Both the position numbers and the translations under genes were made by a program. Of a stretch of DNA of 64,000 bases, positions 55,579 to 64,000 are shown piece after piece. The notes under the pieces are model-generated. The model was not told the DNA's origin, made no database searches, and saw nothing but the letters and a program-made list of their open reading frames with translations. Positions within the stretch are counted from its first letter, which is position 1, and the number at the start of each line of letters is the position of its first letter. The stretch is from Gilvimarinus agarilyticus (lineage in GTDB: Bacteria; Pseudomonadota; Gammaproteobacteria; Pseudomonadales; Cellvibrionaceae), in assembly GCF_000832015.1 (NCBI RefSeq), contig NZ_JXCJ01000001.1, positions 563,825-627,824 of the forward strand. Direction: 5' to 3'.

Positions 55579-56271
55579 TCAGTCAGGCCCGGTAAAATTT
55601 AAAAAAATCGATCGATCCGCCGCCAGACAAGGCCAGCGAGATAGTTCGACCGACCAACCATGGGCGCGGTGGTGAGCAAAAAAATTATCAAATGCGGCGC
55701 CGGTAAAATGGTGCTCGGTAAGCAGTATATCGGCCGAAAACAGCACCGCTTGATCTAACTCTATGGCAAAAGGCTCGCCGATTAGCTCGTGGGCCACGAT
55801 ATTAGCCCGGGTGGTGTCCATGGGCACCAAAGGCGAGCCGCACAAACTGATAAAACGGTCGTTGATTTCCTCCAGTAGGCGATGGGCAAGGTACGCCTCG
55901 GCCAGCAGCACCTGTAAAGCACTGGAGCCGTGCACCAACTCTGGGGGGCGTAAAAAGTAATCGACGGCCACTTTTAGCAACGGGTCCACCTGTTCATTGA
56001 TATTGGCATCCCGGGCGATGGTATGAATGGCTTCGATAAAATCCGGCACATGCTCGATATAGCGCACCACAAAGTCAGCCAGCAGTAGTGGCGCTACATC
56101 GGCCGATAAGGATATGGCGTTGTGTAAGGTGCTGCTGCGAACTTGCAGGCGTGCGATTAGCGCGGCGGTCTCTTCGCTCGAAGCCGAGAGATCGTCGATC
56201 AGGGTACGCATTTGGCCGACCTGTTCGAGTAGCATATTATTTGGTAAATGGCTGCTGGCCTGTGGGTGCAT
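55579..56271 (-). CDS. Conserved-looking protein of unknown function
   Basis: A 230-residue frame with a good GGAAGACGGA ribosome site before the ATG at 56271. I do not recognise a family. It is soluble by eye, with no signal peptide or membrane segment. The N-terminal 60 residues look like a helical, possibly coiled-coil segment (LEQVGQMRTLIDDLSASSEE); the middle is helical and acidic (VRYIEHVPDFIEAIHTIARD); the end (GEPFAIELDQAVLFSADILL) is more mixed. It contains only two cysteines. It stands upstream of the GAF-GGDEF-EAL gene on the same strand with a hairpin between, so a regulatory link is possible but unproven. Confidence 0.7.
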   Translation of the reverse strand: MHPQASSHLPNNMLLEQVGQMRTLIDDLSASSEETAALIARLQVRSSTLHNAISLSADVAPLLLADFVVRYIEHVPDFIEAIHTIARDANINEQVDPLLKVAVDYFLRPPELVHGSSALQVLLAEAYLAHRLLEEINDRFISLCGSPLVPMDTTRANIVAHELIGEPFAIELDQAVLFSADILLTEHHFTGAAFDNFFAHHRAHGWSVELSRWPCLAADRSIFLNFTGPD

Positions 56272-56400
56272 TCCGTCTTCCGGGCAGTGCCACCGCTGCG
56301 AGGTGGTGGCGTATTTACGCGTAGGGGGCGGTAACGTTTAGTGAGCCTGCGCCCCGGCAATACTTAATAAAAGTAATACAAGGCCACGGCTTTGCAAGTG

Positions 56401-56420
56401 ATGTGGCCGCTGCGGCCATA
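56401..56420 (-). terminator. Possible hairpin after MATE gene
   Basis: TGGCCG and CGGCCA pair around a CTG loop in the segment 56401-56420, about 12 bases after the MATE stop on the minus strand. The stem is short and there is no T-run. Confidence 0.3.
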
Positions 56421-56431
56421 TATTTATGAAA

Positions 56432-57772
56432 TTATAATGACATCAGGCGCAGTTGCGCGCGAAATACGAGTGCCATAACCAGGCTGCGAGCTAAATTAAA
56501 GCTACAAAAGGCGAGCCACAAGCCGCTATTGCCCAGCGGCTGACTCAGCCACCAGAGGGGGAAAAACACACCGGCGGTACAAAGCAGCATAATATTTTGC
56601 ATCGCCCGTGTGGCCCCGCTGCCTAAAAACACCCCGTCGAGCTGATAGGCCCATACCGTGAGTAGCGGCAGTACCACGACCCAGCCAAATTGTTGGTTTG
56701 CATGCGCAAGCACCTCGGGCAGGGCGGTAAACAACGATAACCAGTAATCCTGACCGAGCCAAAACAACAGGCTAATGGCCACGGCCGTTATCAGTGCAAG
56801 TACCGTGGTGCCTTGTAGAACGCGGATAAACTCTGGGCGGTTGCGGGCTCCCACGGCCTTACCACACAGTGCTTCAGCGGCGTGGGCGAAGCCGTCCAGC
56901 GCGTGCGAGGTGAGCAACACAAATTGCAGCAAAATAGCGTTGGCGGCGACTATTTCGGTGCCCATTCGCGCTCCTTGAGCGGTAAAGAATGTGAACACTC
57001 CTAGTAAGCATGCGGTGCGCACAAACAGGTGGCGGTTGACCTGCAGCAGCGGTAAATACTCACTCCAGGCCGTAATACTGCGGCGCCATTGCGCTTTAAG
57101 GTGGGTGCGATCGATTTTACCGGCGAGCAGCATTAGCCCCACCGCCAAGGCGCAATACTCGGCAATCACCGATGCCCAGGCGGCACCATCGCTGTTCATT
57201 TGCAGGCCGATGATAAACACCACATCCAGAAGTAGATTGACGCCATTGGCCGTTACCACCAGCAGTAGGGGGCGTCGGGTATCTTGCTGACCGATAAACC
57301 ACCCGATTAAGGTATAGTTGAGCAATGAGGCCGGCGCACTTAACAGCCGAATGGCGCAGTAACTGGCAGCTAAACCGGCGGTGTCGGGCGCCGGCTGCAT
57401 AAAATAGAGCCCCAGCTCTACCAGCCAGGGTTTTAGCAGCCATAGCGTCAACCCCAGTACCAGCGCCAGAGTCGCCGCTTGCAGCCAGAGCCGGGTGGCT
57501 TCGCAACTGTCATTGCGCCCGACAGCGCGGGCTACCAAGCTGGTGGTGCCCATGCGCAAAAAGCCAAACGACCAATACAGCAAAGAGAGCAAACTTGCGC
57601 CCACGGCGACGGCGCCAAGATATTTGGCCGCCTCCAGGTGGCCCAGAATGGCAGTATCGACAGCGCCTAACAAAGGCACGCAGAGGTTGCTTAACATAAT
57701 GGGCCATACTAATGGCCAGATGCCGTGCCAGCGGCCGTTTGCTGCCGGCGAGTGTGAAGGTGATTTTTGCAT
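56432..57772 (-). CDS. MATE-family (DinF-like) efflux transporter
   Basis: Inner-membrane antiporter of about 446 residues with roughly twelve predicted membrane helices, of the DinF branch of MATE exporters, which expel drugs or metabolites using sodium or proton gradients. Typical parts are IWPLVWPIMLSNLCVPLLGAVDTAILGHL at the start (given here as two blocks: IWPLVWPIMLSN and GAVDTAILGHL) and GWFIGQQDTRRPLLL. I use the ATG at 57772; no strong ribosome site precedes it, and the frame extends to 57832. Substrate unknown. Confidence 0.88.
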   Translation of the reverse strand: MQKSPSHSPAANGRWHGIWPLVWPIMLSNLCVPLLGAVDTAILGHLEAAKYLGAVAVGASLLSLLYWSFGFLRMGTTSLVARAVGRNDSCEATRLWLQAATLALVLGLTLWLLKPWLVELGLYFMQPAPDTAGLAASYCAIRLLSAPASLLNYTLIGWFIGQQDTRRPLLLVVTANGVNLLLDVVFIIGLQMNSDGAAWASVIAEYCALAVGLMLLAGKIDRTHLKAQWRRSITAWSEYLPLLQVNRHLFVRTACLLGVFTFFTAQGARMGTEIVAANAILLQFVLLTSHALDGFAHAAEALCGKAVGARNRPEFIRVLQGTTVLALITAVAISLLFWLGQDYWLSLFTALPEVLAHANQQFGWVVVLPLLTVWAYQLDGVFLGSGATRAMQNIMLLCTAGVFFPLWWLSQPLGNSGLWLAFCSFNLARSLVMALVFRAQLRLMSL

Positions 57773-58181
57773 AGCGCGAATGATACAAGGTTGTCCGCGT
57801 GTTGGGTGAGCATCCCGCCGAAGGGGTCGCAAAAGCCACCCTCACACGACAAAATTATTGACATTTTTACTTAGCTATGGCCACATTGAGGGCGCAGATG
57901 CGACGATTTGCCGCAGTTTATTAGTCGTACCCCTCCGATTATGCGTTGGTACCCAATAAGCTAACAGCGCGAATCCCACTCGCTGTATTAAAGTGTGGTG
58001 GATGAAGTGCGCGTGTTAATTAGGCGCGGCGGTCATAGCAACTGTATAGCGCGAGTTACATCGGAGATGTAATAGACAGGGAAGGGGCGACTAGATCGCG
58101 CCGATGTCGAGAAAGTCGGGGGCAAGATATCCGGCCGTAAAACAATAAGCATAATGAAACAGCTAACGGAGAAGATGGGCA
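57773..58181. other. Upstream region of the cox operon
   Basis: About 409 bases with no supported gene between the divergent MATE and coxB starts. A TTGACA hexamer at 57858-57863 has no matching -10 at normal spacing. A perfect 7-base inverted repeat TTACATC-GGA-GATGTAA lies at 58056-58072, about 110 bases before coxB, a possible operator. The coxB ribosome site is CGGAGAAG. No leader peptide or riboswitch was recognised. Confidence 0.45.
58056..58072. promoter_or_regulatory. Palindrome upstream of coxB
   Basis: TTACATC and GATGTAA are perfect arms around GGA. The position before the cox operon suggests a regulator site or an untranslated-region hairpin. No known regulator motif was matched. 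Confidence 0.3.
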
Positions 58182-59327
58182 ATGTTGAAAACAGCACGTG
58201 GGCTTTGTGCCTGGATGCTTGGTTTCATGTGTCTGCTGGTGGCAAGTAGCGCACTGGCAGAAGAAGCTGAGCGGTGGAAGTTCAATATGACCCCGGGGGT
58301 AACACCGGTTAGTCAGGACGTTTACGGTTTGCATATGCAAATGTTCTGGTGGTGTGTGGGGATCGGCGTCGTCGTATTTGGCGTTATGTTTGTCAGTATG
58401 TTTTTGCACCGCAAATCCCGCGGCGTAAAACCGGCGAACTTTCACGAGAGTACCTGGCTCGAACTTCTCTGGACGGCGATTCCTTTCGTTATCCTGATTC
58501 TAATGGGCATTCCTGCCTCTAAATCACTGATTGAACTCTACGATACTGAAAAGTCCGAAGTCGATGTACTGATTACCGGTTATCAGTGGCGCTGGAAGTA
58601 CGAAATTTTAGGCGAAGATGTTAGCTTTTTTAGTAACCTTTCGACTCCGCGCGATCAAATTGAAGGTCACGCCGAAAAAAGCGCAAATTACCTACTCGAA
58701 GTTGATGAGCCGCTGGTATTACCTGTCGGTAAAAAAATTCGTTTTCTGGTGACTGCCAGCGATGTGATTCATAACTGGTGGGTACCGGCTTTTGCGGTTA
58801 AGCGCGATGCCATTCCCGGTTTTATCAACGACTCCTGGGCCAAAATTGAAGAGCCTGGCATTTACCGTGGCCAATGCGCGGAGCTGTGCGGTAAAGATCA
58901 CGGCTTTATGCCCATCGTGGTGGATGTAAGGTCGGAAGCCGATTACCGCGCCTGGCTCGACGAGAAAAAAGCCGCCGCTGCGGCCCTTGCCGAGCTAACC
59001 GAAAAAACCTTCACTTTTGACGAGCTGTACGCCAAAGGTGAAGAGATCTACAACCGCTCCTGCGCTGCCTGTCACTTAGCCGACGGTGAAGGTGTTCCGG
59101 GTGTGTTCCCGGCACTTAAAGGCAGCCCAGTGGCTGTGGGCCCAATTGATCATCACATAGATGTGGTCGTGAACGGCGTCGCGGGCACCGCGATGCAAGC
59201 CTTTGGTGAGCAATTGTCCGAGGTGGACATCGCCGCTGTGGTTACCTACGAGCGCAACGCGTGGGGTAACAACATGGGCGATCTGGCTCAACCGCTTGAT
59301 ATTTATAACCATAAACAAGGCAAATAG
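58182..59327 (+). CDS. coxB: Cytochrome c oxidase subunit II with fused cytochrome c
   Basis: Electron-entry subunit of an aa3-type terminal oxidase, 381 residues. It has a signal peptide, two membrane helices, a cupredoxin domain with the dinuclear CuA site (CAELCGKDHGFMP, plus the earlier His in DVIHNWWVP) and a C-terminal cytochrome c domain with CAACHLADGEG. The fused haem domain identifies the caa3-like form that takes electrons from cytochrome c or directly from its haem. It starts the cox operon, followed by coxA after 10 bases. Confidence 0.97.
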   Translation: MLKTARGLCAWMLGFMCLLVASSALAEEAERWKFNMTPGVTPVSQDVYGLHMQMFWWCVGIGVVVFGVMFVSMFLHRKSRGVKPANFHESTWLELLWTAIPFVILILMGIPASKSLIELYDTEKSEVDVLITGYQWRWKYEILGEDVSFFSNLSTPRDQIEGHAEKSANYLLEVDEPLVLPVGKKIRFLVTASDVIHNWWVPAFAVKRDAIPGFINDSWAKIEEPGIYRGQCAELCGKDHGFMPIVVDVRSEADYRAWLDEKKAAAAALAELTEKTFTFDELYAKGEEIYNRSCAACHLADGEGVPGVFPALKGSPVAVGPIDHHIDVVVNGVAGTAMQAFGEQLSEVDIAAVVTYERNAWGNNMGDLAQPLDIYNHKQGK

Positions 59328-59337
59328 GAGGTAGACA

Positions 59338-60888
59338 ATGGCTCACGGCCCCGCTAAAGGTTTTACGCGCTGGTTGTATACCACCAACCACAAAGATATT
59401 GGCAGCATGTACCTGTGGTTTAGTTTTGCCATGTTTTTCTTAGGTGGCATGTTTGCACTGGTGATTCGCGCCGAGCTGTTTCAGCCCGGTTTACAAATAG
59501 TCGAGCCCAACTTTTTTAACCAAATGACCACTATGCACGGTTTGGTGATGGTGTTTGGTGCGGTTATGCCGGCGTTTGTCGGTTTGGCTAACTGGATGGT
59601 GCCACTGATGATCGGCGCTCCGGATATGGCACTGCCGCGCATGAACAACTGGAGCTTCTGGATTCTGCCGTTTGCGTTTGCGATGTTGTCATCGACGTTG
59701 TTTATGCAAGGCGGTGCCCCCAATTTTGGTTGGACATTCTACGCGCCGCTATCCACCACTTACGCGCCGCCCTCGGTAACCTTCTTTATCTTTGCCATTC
59801 ACATTATGGGTGCCAGCTCGATCATGGGGGCGATCAACATCATCGCCACCATTTTAAATATGCGCGCTCCCGGCATGACTCTAATGAAGATGCCGCTGTT
59901 CGTCTGGACGTGGTTGATTACCGCCTTCTTGCTGATTGCCGTCATGCCGGTGCTCGCGGGCGTCGTCACCATGATGCTGATGGATATTCACTTTGGCACC
60001 AGCTTTTTTGATGCGGCCGGCGGTGGTGATCCGGTGTTGTTCCAGCACGTGTTTTGGTTCTTTGGGCACCCCGAGGTGTACATCATGATCTTGCCTGCGT
60101 TTGGTATCGTCAGTGCGATCATCCCCACCTTTGCCCGCAAGCCGTTGTTTGGTTATGCCTCCATGGTGTACGCCACCGCCGCCATTGCGATTTTGAGCTT
60201 TGTGGTGTGGGCGCACCATATGTTTACCGTGGGTATGCCGATTGCCGGTGAGTTGTTCTTTATGTGGGCGACCATGCTGATCTCGGTACCTACCGGGGTT
60301 AAAGTATTCAACTGGGTGGCCACGATGTTCAAAGGCTCTATGACCTTTGAAACCCCGATGCTGTTCTCTATTGCCTTTGTCATCTTGTTTACGATTGGTG
60401 GCTTCTCGGGTCTGATGCTTGCCATTGCGCCGGCAGATTTCCAGTATCACGACACCTATTTTGTGGTGGCGCACTTTCACTATGTGTTGGTGCCTGGAGC
60501 AATTTTCTCTATCACCGCAGGCGTGTATTACTGGCTGCCTAAGTGGTGCGGCAATATGTACAACGAGACCATGGGTAAAATTCACTTTTGGCTGGCGTTT
60601 ATCGGCCTGAATGTGACCTTCTTCCCCATGCACTTCTCGGGCCTTGCTGGTATGCCGCGTCGTATCCCGGACTACAACCTGATGTTCGCCGACTGGAACA
60701 TGATCTCGTCGGTAGGAGCATTTTTGTTTGGCGCTGCCCAGGTGGTGTTTTTATACAATGTCATCGCGACCATTGTTTCGGGTAAAAAGGCGACCGATGA
60801 AGTATGGGATAACCCGGAAGGCTTGGAGTGGACGGTGGCTTCGCCTGCGCCATACCACACATTTGCCGAGCCACCTGAAGTTAAGTAA
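59338..60888 (+). CDS. coxA: Cytochrome c oxidase subunit I
   Basis: Catalytic subunit of the aa3-type oxidase, 516 residues with twelve membrane helices. Diagnostic ligands are seen: His in MTTMHGLVM (haem a), FGHPEVYIMI with the His-Tyr crosslink pair, WAHHMFTVGMP with CuB histidines, and VAHFHYVL near the haem ligands. The start has GGAGG upstream. It sits between coxB and the assembly factor ctaG. Confidence 0.98.
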   Translation: MAHGPAKGFTRWLYTTNHKDIGSMYLWFSFAMFFLGGMFALVIRAELFQPGLQIVEPNFFNQMTTMHGLVMVFGAVMPAFVGLANWMVPLMIGAPDMALPRMNNWSFWILPFAFAMLSSTLFMQGGAPNFGWTFYAPLSTTYAPPSVTFFIFAIHIMGASSIMGAINIIATILNMRAPGMTLMKMPLFVWTWLITAFLLIAVMPVLAGVVTMMLMDIHFGTSFFDAAGGGDPVLFQHVFWFFGHPEVYIMILPAFGIVSAIIPTFARKPLFGYASMVYATAAIAILSFVVWAHHMFTVGMPIAGELFFMWATMLISVPTGVKVFNWVATMFKGSMTFETPMLFSIAFVILFTIGGFSGLMLAIAPADFQYHDTYFVVAHFHYVLVPGAIFSITAGVYYWLPKWCGNMYNETMGKIHFWLAFIGLNVTFFPMHFSGLAGMPRRIPDYNLMFADWNMISSVGAFLFGAAQVVFLYNVIATIVSGKKATDEVWDNPEGLEWTVASPAPYHTFAEPPEVK

Positions 60889-60908
60889 GGCGTGAGTCCG
60901 AGATAGCG

Positions 60909-61487
60909 ATGAACTTATCGTGGCCAAACAACCCGATTACAGCGCTAAGCGTAAAGCTTGGCCTTACAGTGTGCGGCATGTTTGTATTTGCGATTTGGAT
61001 CATGCCGCCTCTGTACGATGCGTTTTGCGATATCACCGGGTTAAACGGTAAAACCGGCGATAAGTACGAGGTAGTTGACACCGCCGTTGATACCAGTCGA
61101 GTGATCAATGTGCAGTTTGTCGCTACCAATAACGAAGGTATGCCCTGGAAGTTTGGTCCCGAGATTAAACAAATGTCGGTGCACCCGGGCGAGCAAGCCA
61201 TGATTAATTATCTGGCAAGCAACCCTACCGGAAACGACATGGTAGGGCAGGCCATACCGAGTTTGGTGCCTTACAAAGCGGCCAATTTTTTTCACAAAAC
61301 CGAGTGCTTTTGCTTTGAGCAGCAAGCACTGTTAGCAGGAAAGGATGCCATCTTGCCGATGATGTTTATTGTCGATCAAGATATTCCTGAACACATTAAA
61401 ACGATCACGTTAAGTTACACGCTGTTTGATGTTACCGATCGTTTTAGCAAAGACGAGTTGTTAAGCATGGCCCACGATGGGCTTTAA
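60909..61487 (+). CDS. ctaG: Cytochrome c oxidase assembly protein CtaG/Cox11
   Basis: Copper chaperone that delivers copper to the CuB site of subunit I. The 192-residue protein has one N-terminal membrane helix and a periplasmic immunoglobulin-like domain. The copper-binding motif appears in HKTECFCFEQQ (the CFCF motif), and VGQAIPSLVPYKAANFF precedes it, all typical of Cox11. It follows coxA after 20 bases. Confidence 0.96.
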   Translation: MNLSWPNNPITALSVKLGLTVCGMFVFAIWIMPPLYDAFCDITGLNGKTGDKYEVVDTAVDTSRVINVQFVATNNEGMPWKFGPEIKQMSVHPGEQAMINYLASNPTGNDMVGQAIPSLVPYKAANFFHKTECFCFEQQALLAGKDAILPMMFIVDQDIPEHIKTITLSYTLFDVTDRFSKDELLSMAHDGL

Positions 61488-61529
61488 CATTAACCGCAAA
61501 ACAATAAAATTTCGGCGGGGAGTACAACT

Positions 61530-62441
61530 ATGAGTGCAGGAACCTACTACGTACCGGAGCAGAGCCGGCTGCCCATATGGGCGAGCTTTGGCCTGTTCTT
61601 GACGGTATTTGGTGCGGCCAATTGGATGAACGGTAGCGATAAAGGCCCCTATTTGTTTTTTGTCGGTGGCTTAGTGTTTGCGACTGTACTGTGGAAGTGG
61701 TTTAGCATTGCTATCTCAGAAAATATGGCGGGTATGAACAGCCCACAGCTAAAGCGCTCTTACGTTATGGGCATGCAGTGGTTCATTTTCTCTGAAGTAA
61801 TGTTCTTTGCCGCATTCTTTGGCGCGCTGTTTTATATTCGCACCCTTGCGCTGCCGTGGCTGGCCGGTGAGGGTGACGGTGTTGATAACCCACTGTTGTG
61901 GCCCAACTTTACCGCCGAATGGCCTTTGATGACGACGCCGGATATGGCATTAAACGGCGATGCCGCCACCCGCTTAGGCCCTAAAGACAGTATGACGTTT
62001 CCAGGTTGGGGCGGGTTACTGGGCTGGTTGCCACTGTGGAATACTATTATCCTGTTAAGCTCGAGTGTGACGGTACACTTTGCCCACAGCGCCATTAAAA
62101 ACAACAACCGCAAAAGCTTTAATATCTGGTTGGGGGTGACGGTTTTACTGGGCGTTATATTCTTGATTTTACAGGCCGAGGAATACATTCACGCTTATAA
62201 CGAGCTCGGTTTAACCTTGCAGTCCGGCATTTACGGCACCACCTTCTTTATGCTGACGGGCTTTCACGGTGCCCACGTAACCATCGGTACACTGATGCTG
62301 TTTATTATGTGGATGCGCTCGATGCTAAAAGGCCACTTTAAACCCGACGATAACTTTGGCTTTGAAGCGGCCAGTTGGTATTGGCACTTTGTGGATGTGG
62401 TTTGGGTTGGTTTATTTTTTGTTGTCTACGTGTTTGGCTAA
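61530..62441 (+). CDS. coxC: Cytochrome c oxidase subunit III
   Basis: Seven-helix accessory subunit of the oxidase, 303 residues, stabilising proton uptake. Typical parts are QWFIFSEVMFFAAFFGALF and the C-terminal FGFEAASWYWHFVDVVW. The start has GGGGAG upstream. It is the last gene of the coxB-coxA-ctaG-coxC run and faces the DUF2909 gene. Confidence 0.97.
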   Translation: MSAGTYYVPEQSRLPIWASFGLFLTVFGAANWMNGSDKGPYLFFVGGLVFATVLWKWFSIAISENMAGMNSPQLKRSYVMGMQWFIFSEVMFFAAFFGALFYIRTLALPWLAGEGDGVDNPLLWPNFTAEWPLMTTPDMALNGDAATRLGPKDSMTFPGWGGLLGWLPLWNTIILLSSSVTVHFAHSAIKNNNRKSFNIWLGVTVLLGVIFLILQAEEYIHAYNELGLTLQSGIYGTTFFMLTGFHGAHVTIGTLMLFIMWMRSMLKGHFKPDDNFGFEAASWYWHFVDVVWVGLFFVVYVFG

Positions 62442-62455
62442 TAATAAAGCTCCTT

Positions 62456-62488
62456 CCCCTGGGTCAGCGAAGGTGCTGATCCCAGGGG
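62456..62488. terminator. Hairpin between coxC and DUF2909 gene
   Basis: CCCCTGGGTCAGC at 62456-62468 pairs with GCTGATCCCAGGGG at 62475-62488 with one bulged base and a 6-base loop. It lies between two convergent genes and runs into the end of the DUF2909 frame. T-runs are weak on both sides. Confidence 0.5.
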
Positions 62489-62691
62489 GCGGTATCGGTT
62501 AAAATACCAGAGTAAAAACCGTATACGACACAGATCATCATTAAACTGGCAAGTGCGATACGAATGCCCAGCGCATACAGTGTACGTTTTTTATTGGGTA
62601 CGCCGGCGTCGCGTAAAAGGTACGTTAGGCCCGCCGTTAAGCTGAGTACAATGCCAATAAACAGTATTAAAATAATTATTTTTAGCCACAT
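62464..62691 (-). CDS. DUF2909 twin-transmembrane protein
   Basis: A 75-residue membrane protein with two hydrophobic helices (about residues 3-25 and 38-62) separated by a charged turn (DAGVPNKKRTLYALGIR). This matches the DUF2909 family of small proteins found beside cytochrome oxidase genes in Pseudomonas-like bacteria. The function is unknown; a role in oxidase assembly is inferred from context only. Confidence 0.85.
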   Translation of the reverse strand: MWLKIIILILFIGIVLSLTAGLTYLLRDAGVPNKKRTLYALGIRIALASLMMICVVYGFYSGILTDTAPWDQHLR

Positions 62692-62931
62692 AATAAAACC
62701 ATTGATTGAATGAGCTAACGTCAGATAAGCTCAACGAGCTAAGAAGCGAGTTGGCCGATAAGCCCGTTAAATAGCCAACTGCCTAGATAGTAACGCAGGC
62801 GACGTATTTGCCCAAGCAACTGTTTACGCCCAGCCAAAAAATAGCATCAAAAGTGGGCACCATAACGGACTGTTGTATTTCAGATGTATTGATAGAGTCT
62901 TAGTTAAAAGCTTGAGGTAGAGGTACGCCTT

Positions 62932-63702
62932 GTGACACCCGGTTCCACAGTTCGCTCACGCCTTACCCTAACGCCCAATCGCGCGCTTATCGCTTTGTCG
63001 GTTGTATTCTTGCCTGTGCTTATAGGGTTGGGGTTTTGGCAGCTAGAGCGTGCTGAGCAAAAGCGCACCGTGTTACAGCAAGTGCAACAGCGTCAGGCTA
63101 GCGCACCGGTAGAGCTCAGCGAGGCAGCGCTTACAGGTTTGCAGCCCTACACCCGTGTCATTGCTCGCGGTGAATTTGACAACAAACATATTTGGCTGCT
63201 GGATAATCGCCAACGCGATGGTCAAACAGGCTTTGAAGTGGTACAAATATTTAAATTGGATAATCAACAAAATATTTTGGTTAATCGTGGTTGGTTGTTA
63301 GGCGATGTTAGTCGTACACAGTTACCCCAAGTACCAATGTTAAACGGTAAGATCAGTTTATTTGCCCAACTTTATCCCGTAACGTCACACCCCTTACTAA
63401 GTGCTAAGGCCGAGAAATCTGGCTGGCCACGGATAATCACGGAGGTGGATGTGGACCAAATGGCCGAAGATGTCGGGCAGCCTTTAGCCGAGGGGGTGTT
63501 AAAGATTGATGAAGCTAGCCCCGGGGCGCTACGCACCGGTTGGCAGGCGGTTAATATGATGCCCGAGCGCCATACAGGTTATGCCTTGCAATGGTTTGGT
63601 TTGGCGTCAGCGTTGGTGGTGCTAACACTATTTGCAAATACCAATCTCGCCACTCTATGGCGCCATAATCGGCACAAAGATGTAACCGACAATAACAAAT
63701 AG
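62932..63702 (+). CDS. SURF1-family oxidase assembly protein
   Basis: A 256-residue inner-membrane protein with one helix near the N-terminus (about 18-36) and one near the C-terminus (about 225-242) enclosing a periplasmic domain. Family marks are GLGFWQLERAEQKR, LLDNRQRDGQTGFEVVQ, LVNRGWLLG and the late HTGYALQWFGLASAL. SURF1 proteins help insert haem a into subunit I. The start is a GTG at 62932 with AGAGG upstream. It is followed by another cox-associated gene after 10 bases. Confidence 0.92.
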   Translation: MTPGSTVRSRLTLTPNRALIALSVVFLPVLIGLGFWQLERAEQKRTVLQQVQQRQASAPVELSEAALTGLQPYTRVIARGEFDNKHIWLLDNRQRDGQTGFEVVQIFKLDNQQNILVNRGWLLGDVSRTQLPQVPMLNGKISLFAQLYPVTSHPLLSAKAEKSGWPRIITEVDVDQMAEDVGQPLAEGVLKIDEASPGALRTGWQAVNMMPERHTGYALQWFGLASALVVLTLFANTNLATLWRHNRHKDVTDNNK

Positions 63703-63712
63703 GTCGATGTAA

Positions 63713-64000
63713 ATGACAGATTCCCAATCAGCTCAGCCCCCCGCGAATAAAAGGCGCGGTCAGATTCAAGCGCTATTGTTGATGCTAATTGTGGCACTGC
63801 CTATGATTGCCGCTTACACCATGTATCACACAGGCTGGGGCATCCCCGACGGCACCGTAAATAAAGGTATGTTAGTTACCCCACCTATCGAGGTTGGGGC
63901 GCTGGTACCCAAAGAGCAGGGCGAATTGTGGCAGATCAAAAGCGAGCCAAAGCGCTGGCGCTATGTTGTAGTGGGGGAGGGAAGCTGCGATCAAACCTGC
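63713..64000 (+). CDS. Membrane-anchored cox-associated protein, truncated by window end
   Basis: First 96 residues of a protein that starts at ATG 63713. A cytoplasmic, polar N-terminus is followed by a membrane helix (about residues 21-38, LLLMLIVALPMIAAYTM) and a periplasmic part that reaches GEGSCDQTC at the window edge. The CxxxC pair in this setting resembles SCO/thioredoxin-type copper proteins. In Pseudomonas a gene for such a protein follows SURF1 before ctaA and ctaB. Only the first third is probably visible, so the call is provisional. Confidence 0.65.
   Translation, partial: MTDSQSAQPPANKRRGQIQALLLMLIVALPMIAAYTMYHTGWGIPDGTVNKGMLVTPPIEVGALVPKEQGELWQIKSEPKRWRYVVVGEGSCDQTC

Noticed and set aside
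57858-57863. Sigma-70 promoter for coxB based on TTGACA
   Set aside because: No -10 element at 16-18 bases; a lone -35 hexamer is not enough.
59881-60633. Long minus-strand frame opposite coxA
   Set aside because: A shadow of the coxA codons rich in His, Gln and Arg, with no initiation signal.

Overview
The window is a 64-kb piece of a gammaproteobacterial chromosome near the replication origin, with moderate GC and dense coding. Gene order follows the origin-proximal backbone known from Pseudomonas: gyrB, then plsC-gmhB-glyS-glyQ, an LpxL-type acyltransferase, trkH-trkA-rsmB-fmt-def, a LysM gene, dprA, tsaC, hemF, aroE, then a gamma carbonic anhydrase with prlC and yheV, and finally the aa3-type cytochrome oxidase operon. 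Accessory genes point to a polysaccharide degrader of the Cellvibrionaceae type (Cellvibrio, Saccharophagus, Teredinibacter): a GH19 chitinase with two chitin-binding modules joined by polyserine linkers, and a lipoprotein pectate lyase of the PL10 type. This lineage call is an inference; no rRNA gene is present to confirm it.

Layout. 1-9.6 kb: the 3' part of gyrB, a pentahaem cytochrome, a CHASE-PAS-GGDEF-EAL protein, an esterase-like hydrolase, and an Lrp-type regulator divergent from leuA. 9.8-12.3 kb: a diguanylate cyclase with a beta-rich periplasmic sensor, followed by the pectate lyase. 12.3-17.9 kb: phospholipid, LPS-heptose and glycyl-tRNA synthetase genes on the minus strand and an LpxL-like acyltransferase on the plus strand. 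17.9-21.1 kb: a tightly coupled trio of retropepsin-like lipoprotein, inactive transglutaminase with seven membrane segments, and RimK-like ATP-grasp ligase. 21.1-27.1 kb: an AsmA/DUF748-like protein, a DUF3465 lipoprotein, a VOC protein, a class D-like sortase with one LPSTA substrate, and ahpC-ahpF. 27.2-38.4 kb: potassium uptake, translation and haem/shikimate genes. 38.4-43.6 kb: chitinase, dihaem lipoprotein, and a collagen-like PhoX/DUF839 lipoprotein. 43.7-57.8 kb: hpf, yjbQ, sugar-oxidation genes, two more GGDEF-EAL proteins, carbonic anhydrase, prlC, yheV, a solute-binding protein, an unknown gene and a MATE pump. 57.8-64 kb: coxB-coxA-ctaG-coxC, a DUF2909 gene, SURF1 and the start of another cox-associated gene.

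Functionally, the window joins core housekeeping with c-di-GMP signalling (four proteins), plant and chitin polysaccharide attack, and respiration. The signals most worth following are the Gram-negative sortase/substrate pair, the amide-ligase/retropepsin/7TM trio, a consensus FNR box and a neighbouring palindrome before tsaC-hemF, and a short coupled reading frame before tsaC that begins like PurE. No tRNA, rRNA, CRISPR array, insertion sequence or prophage was seen.
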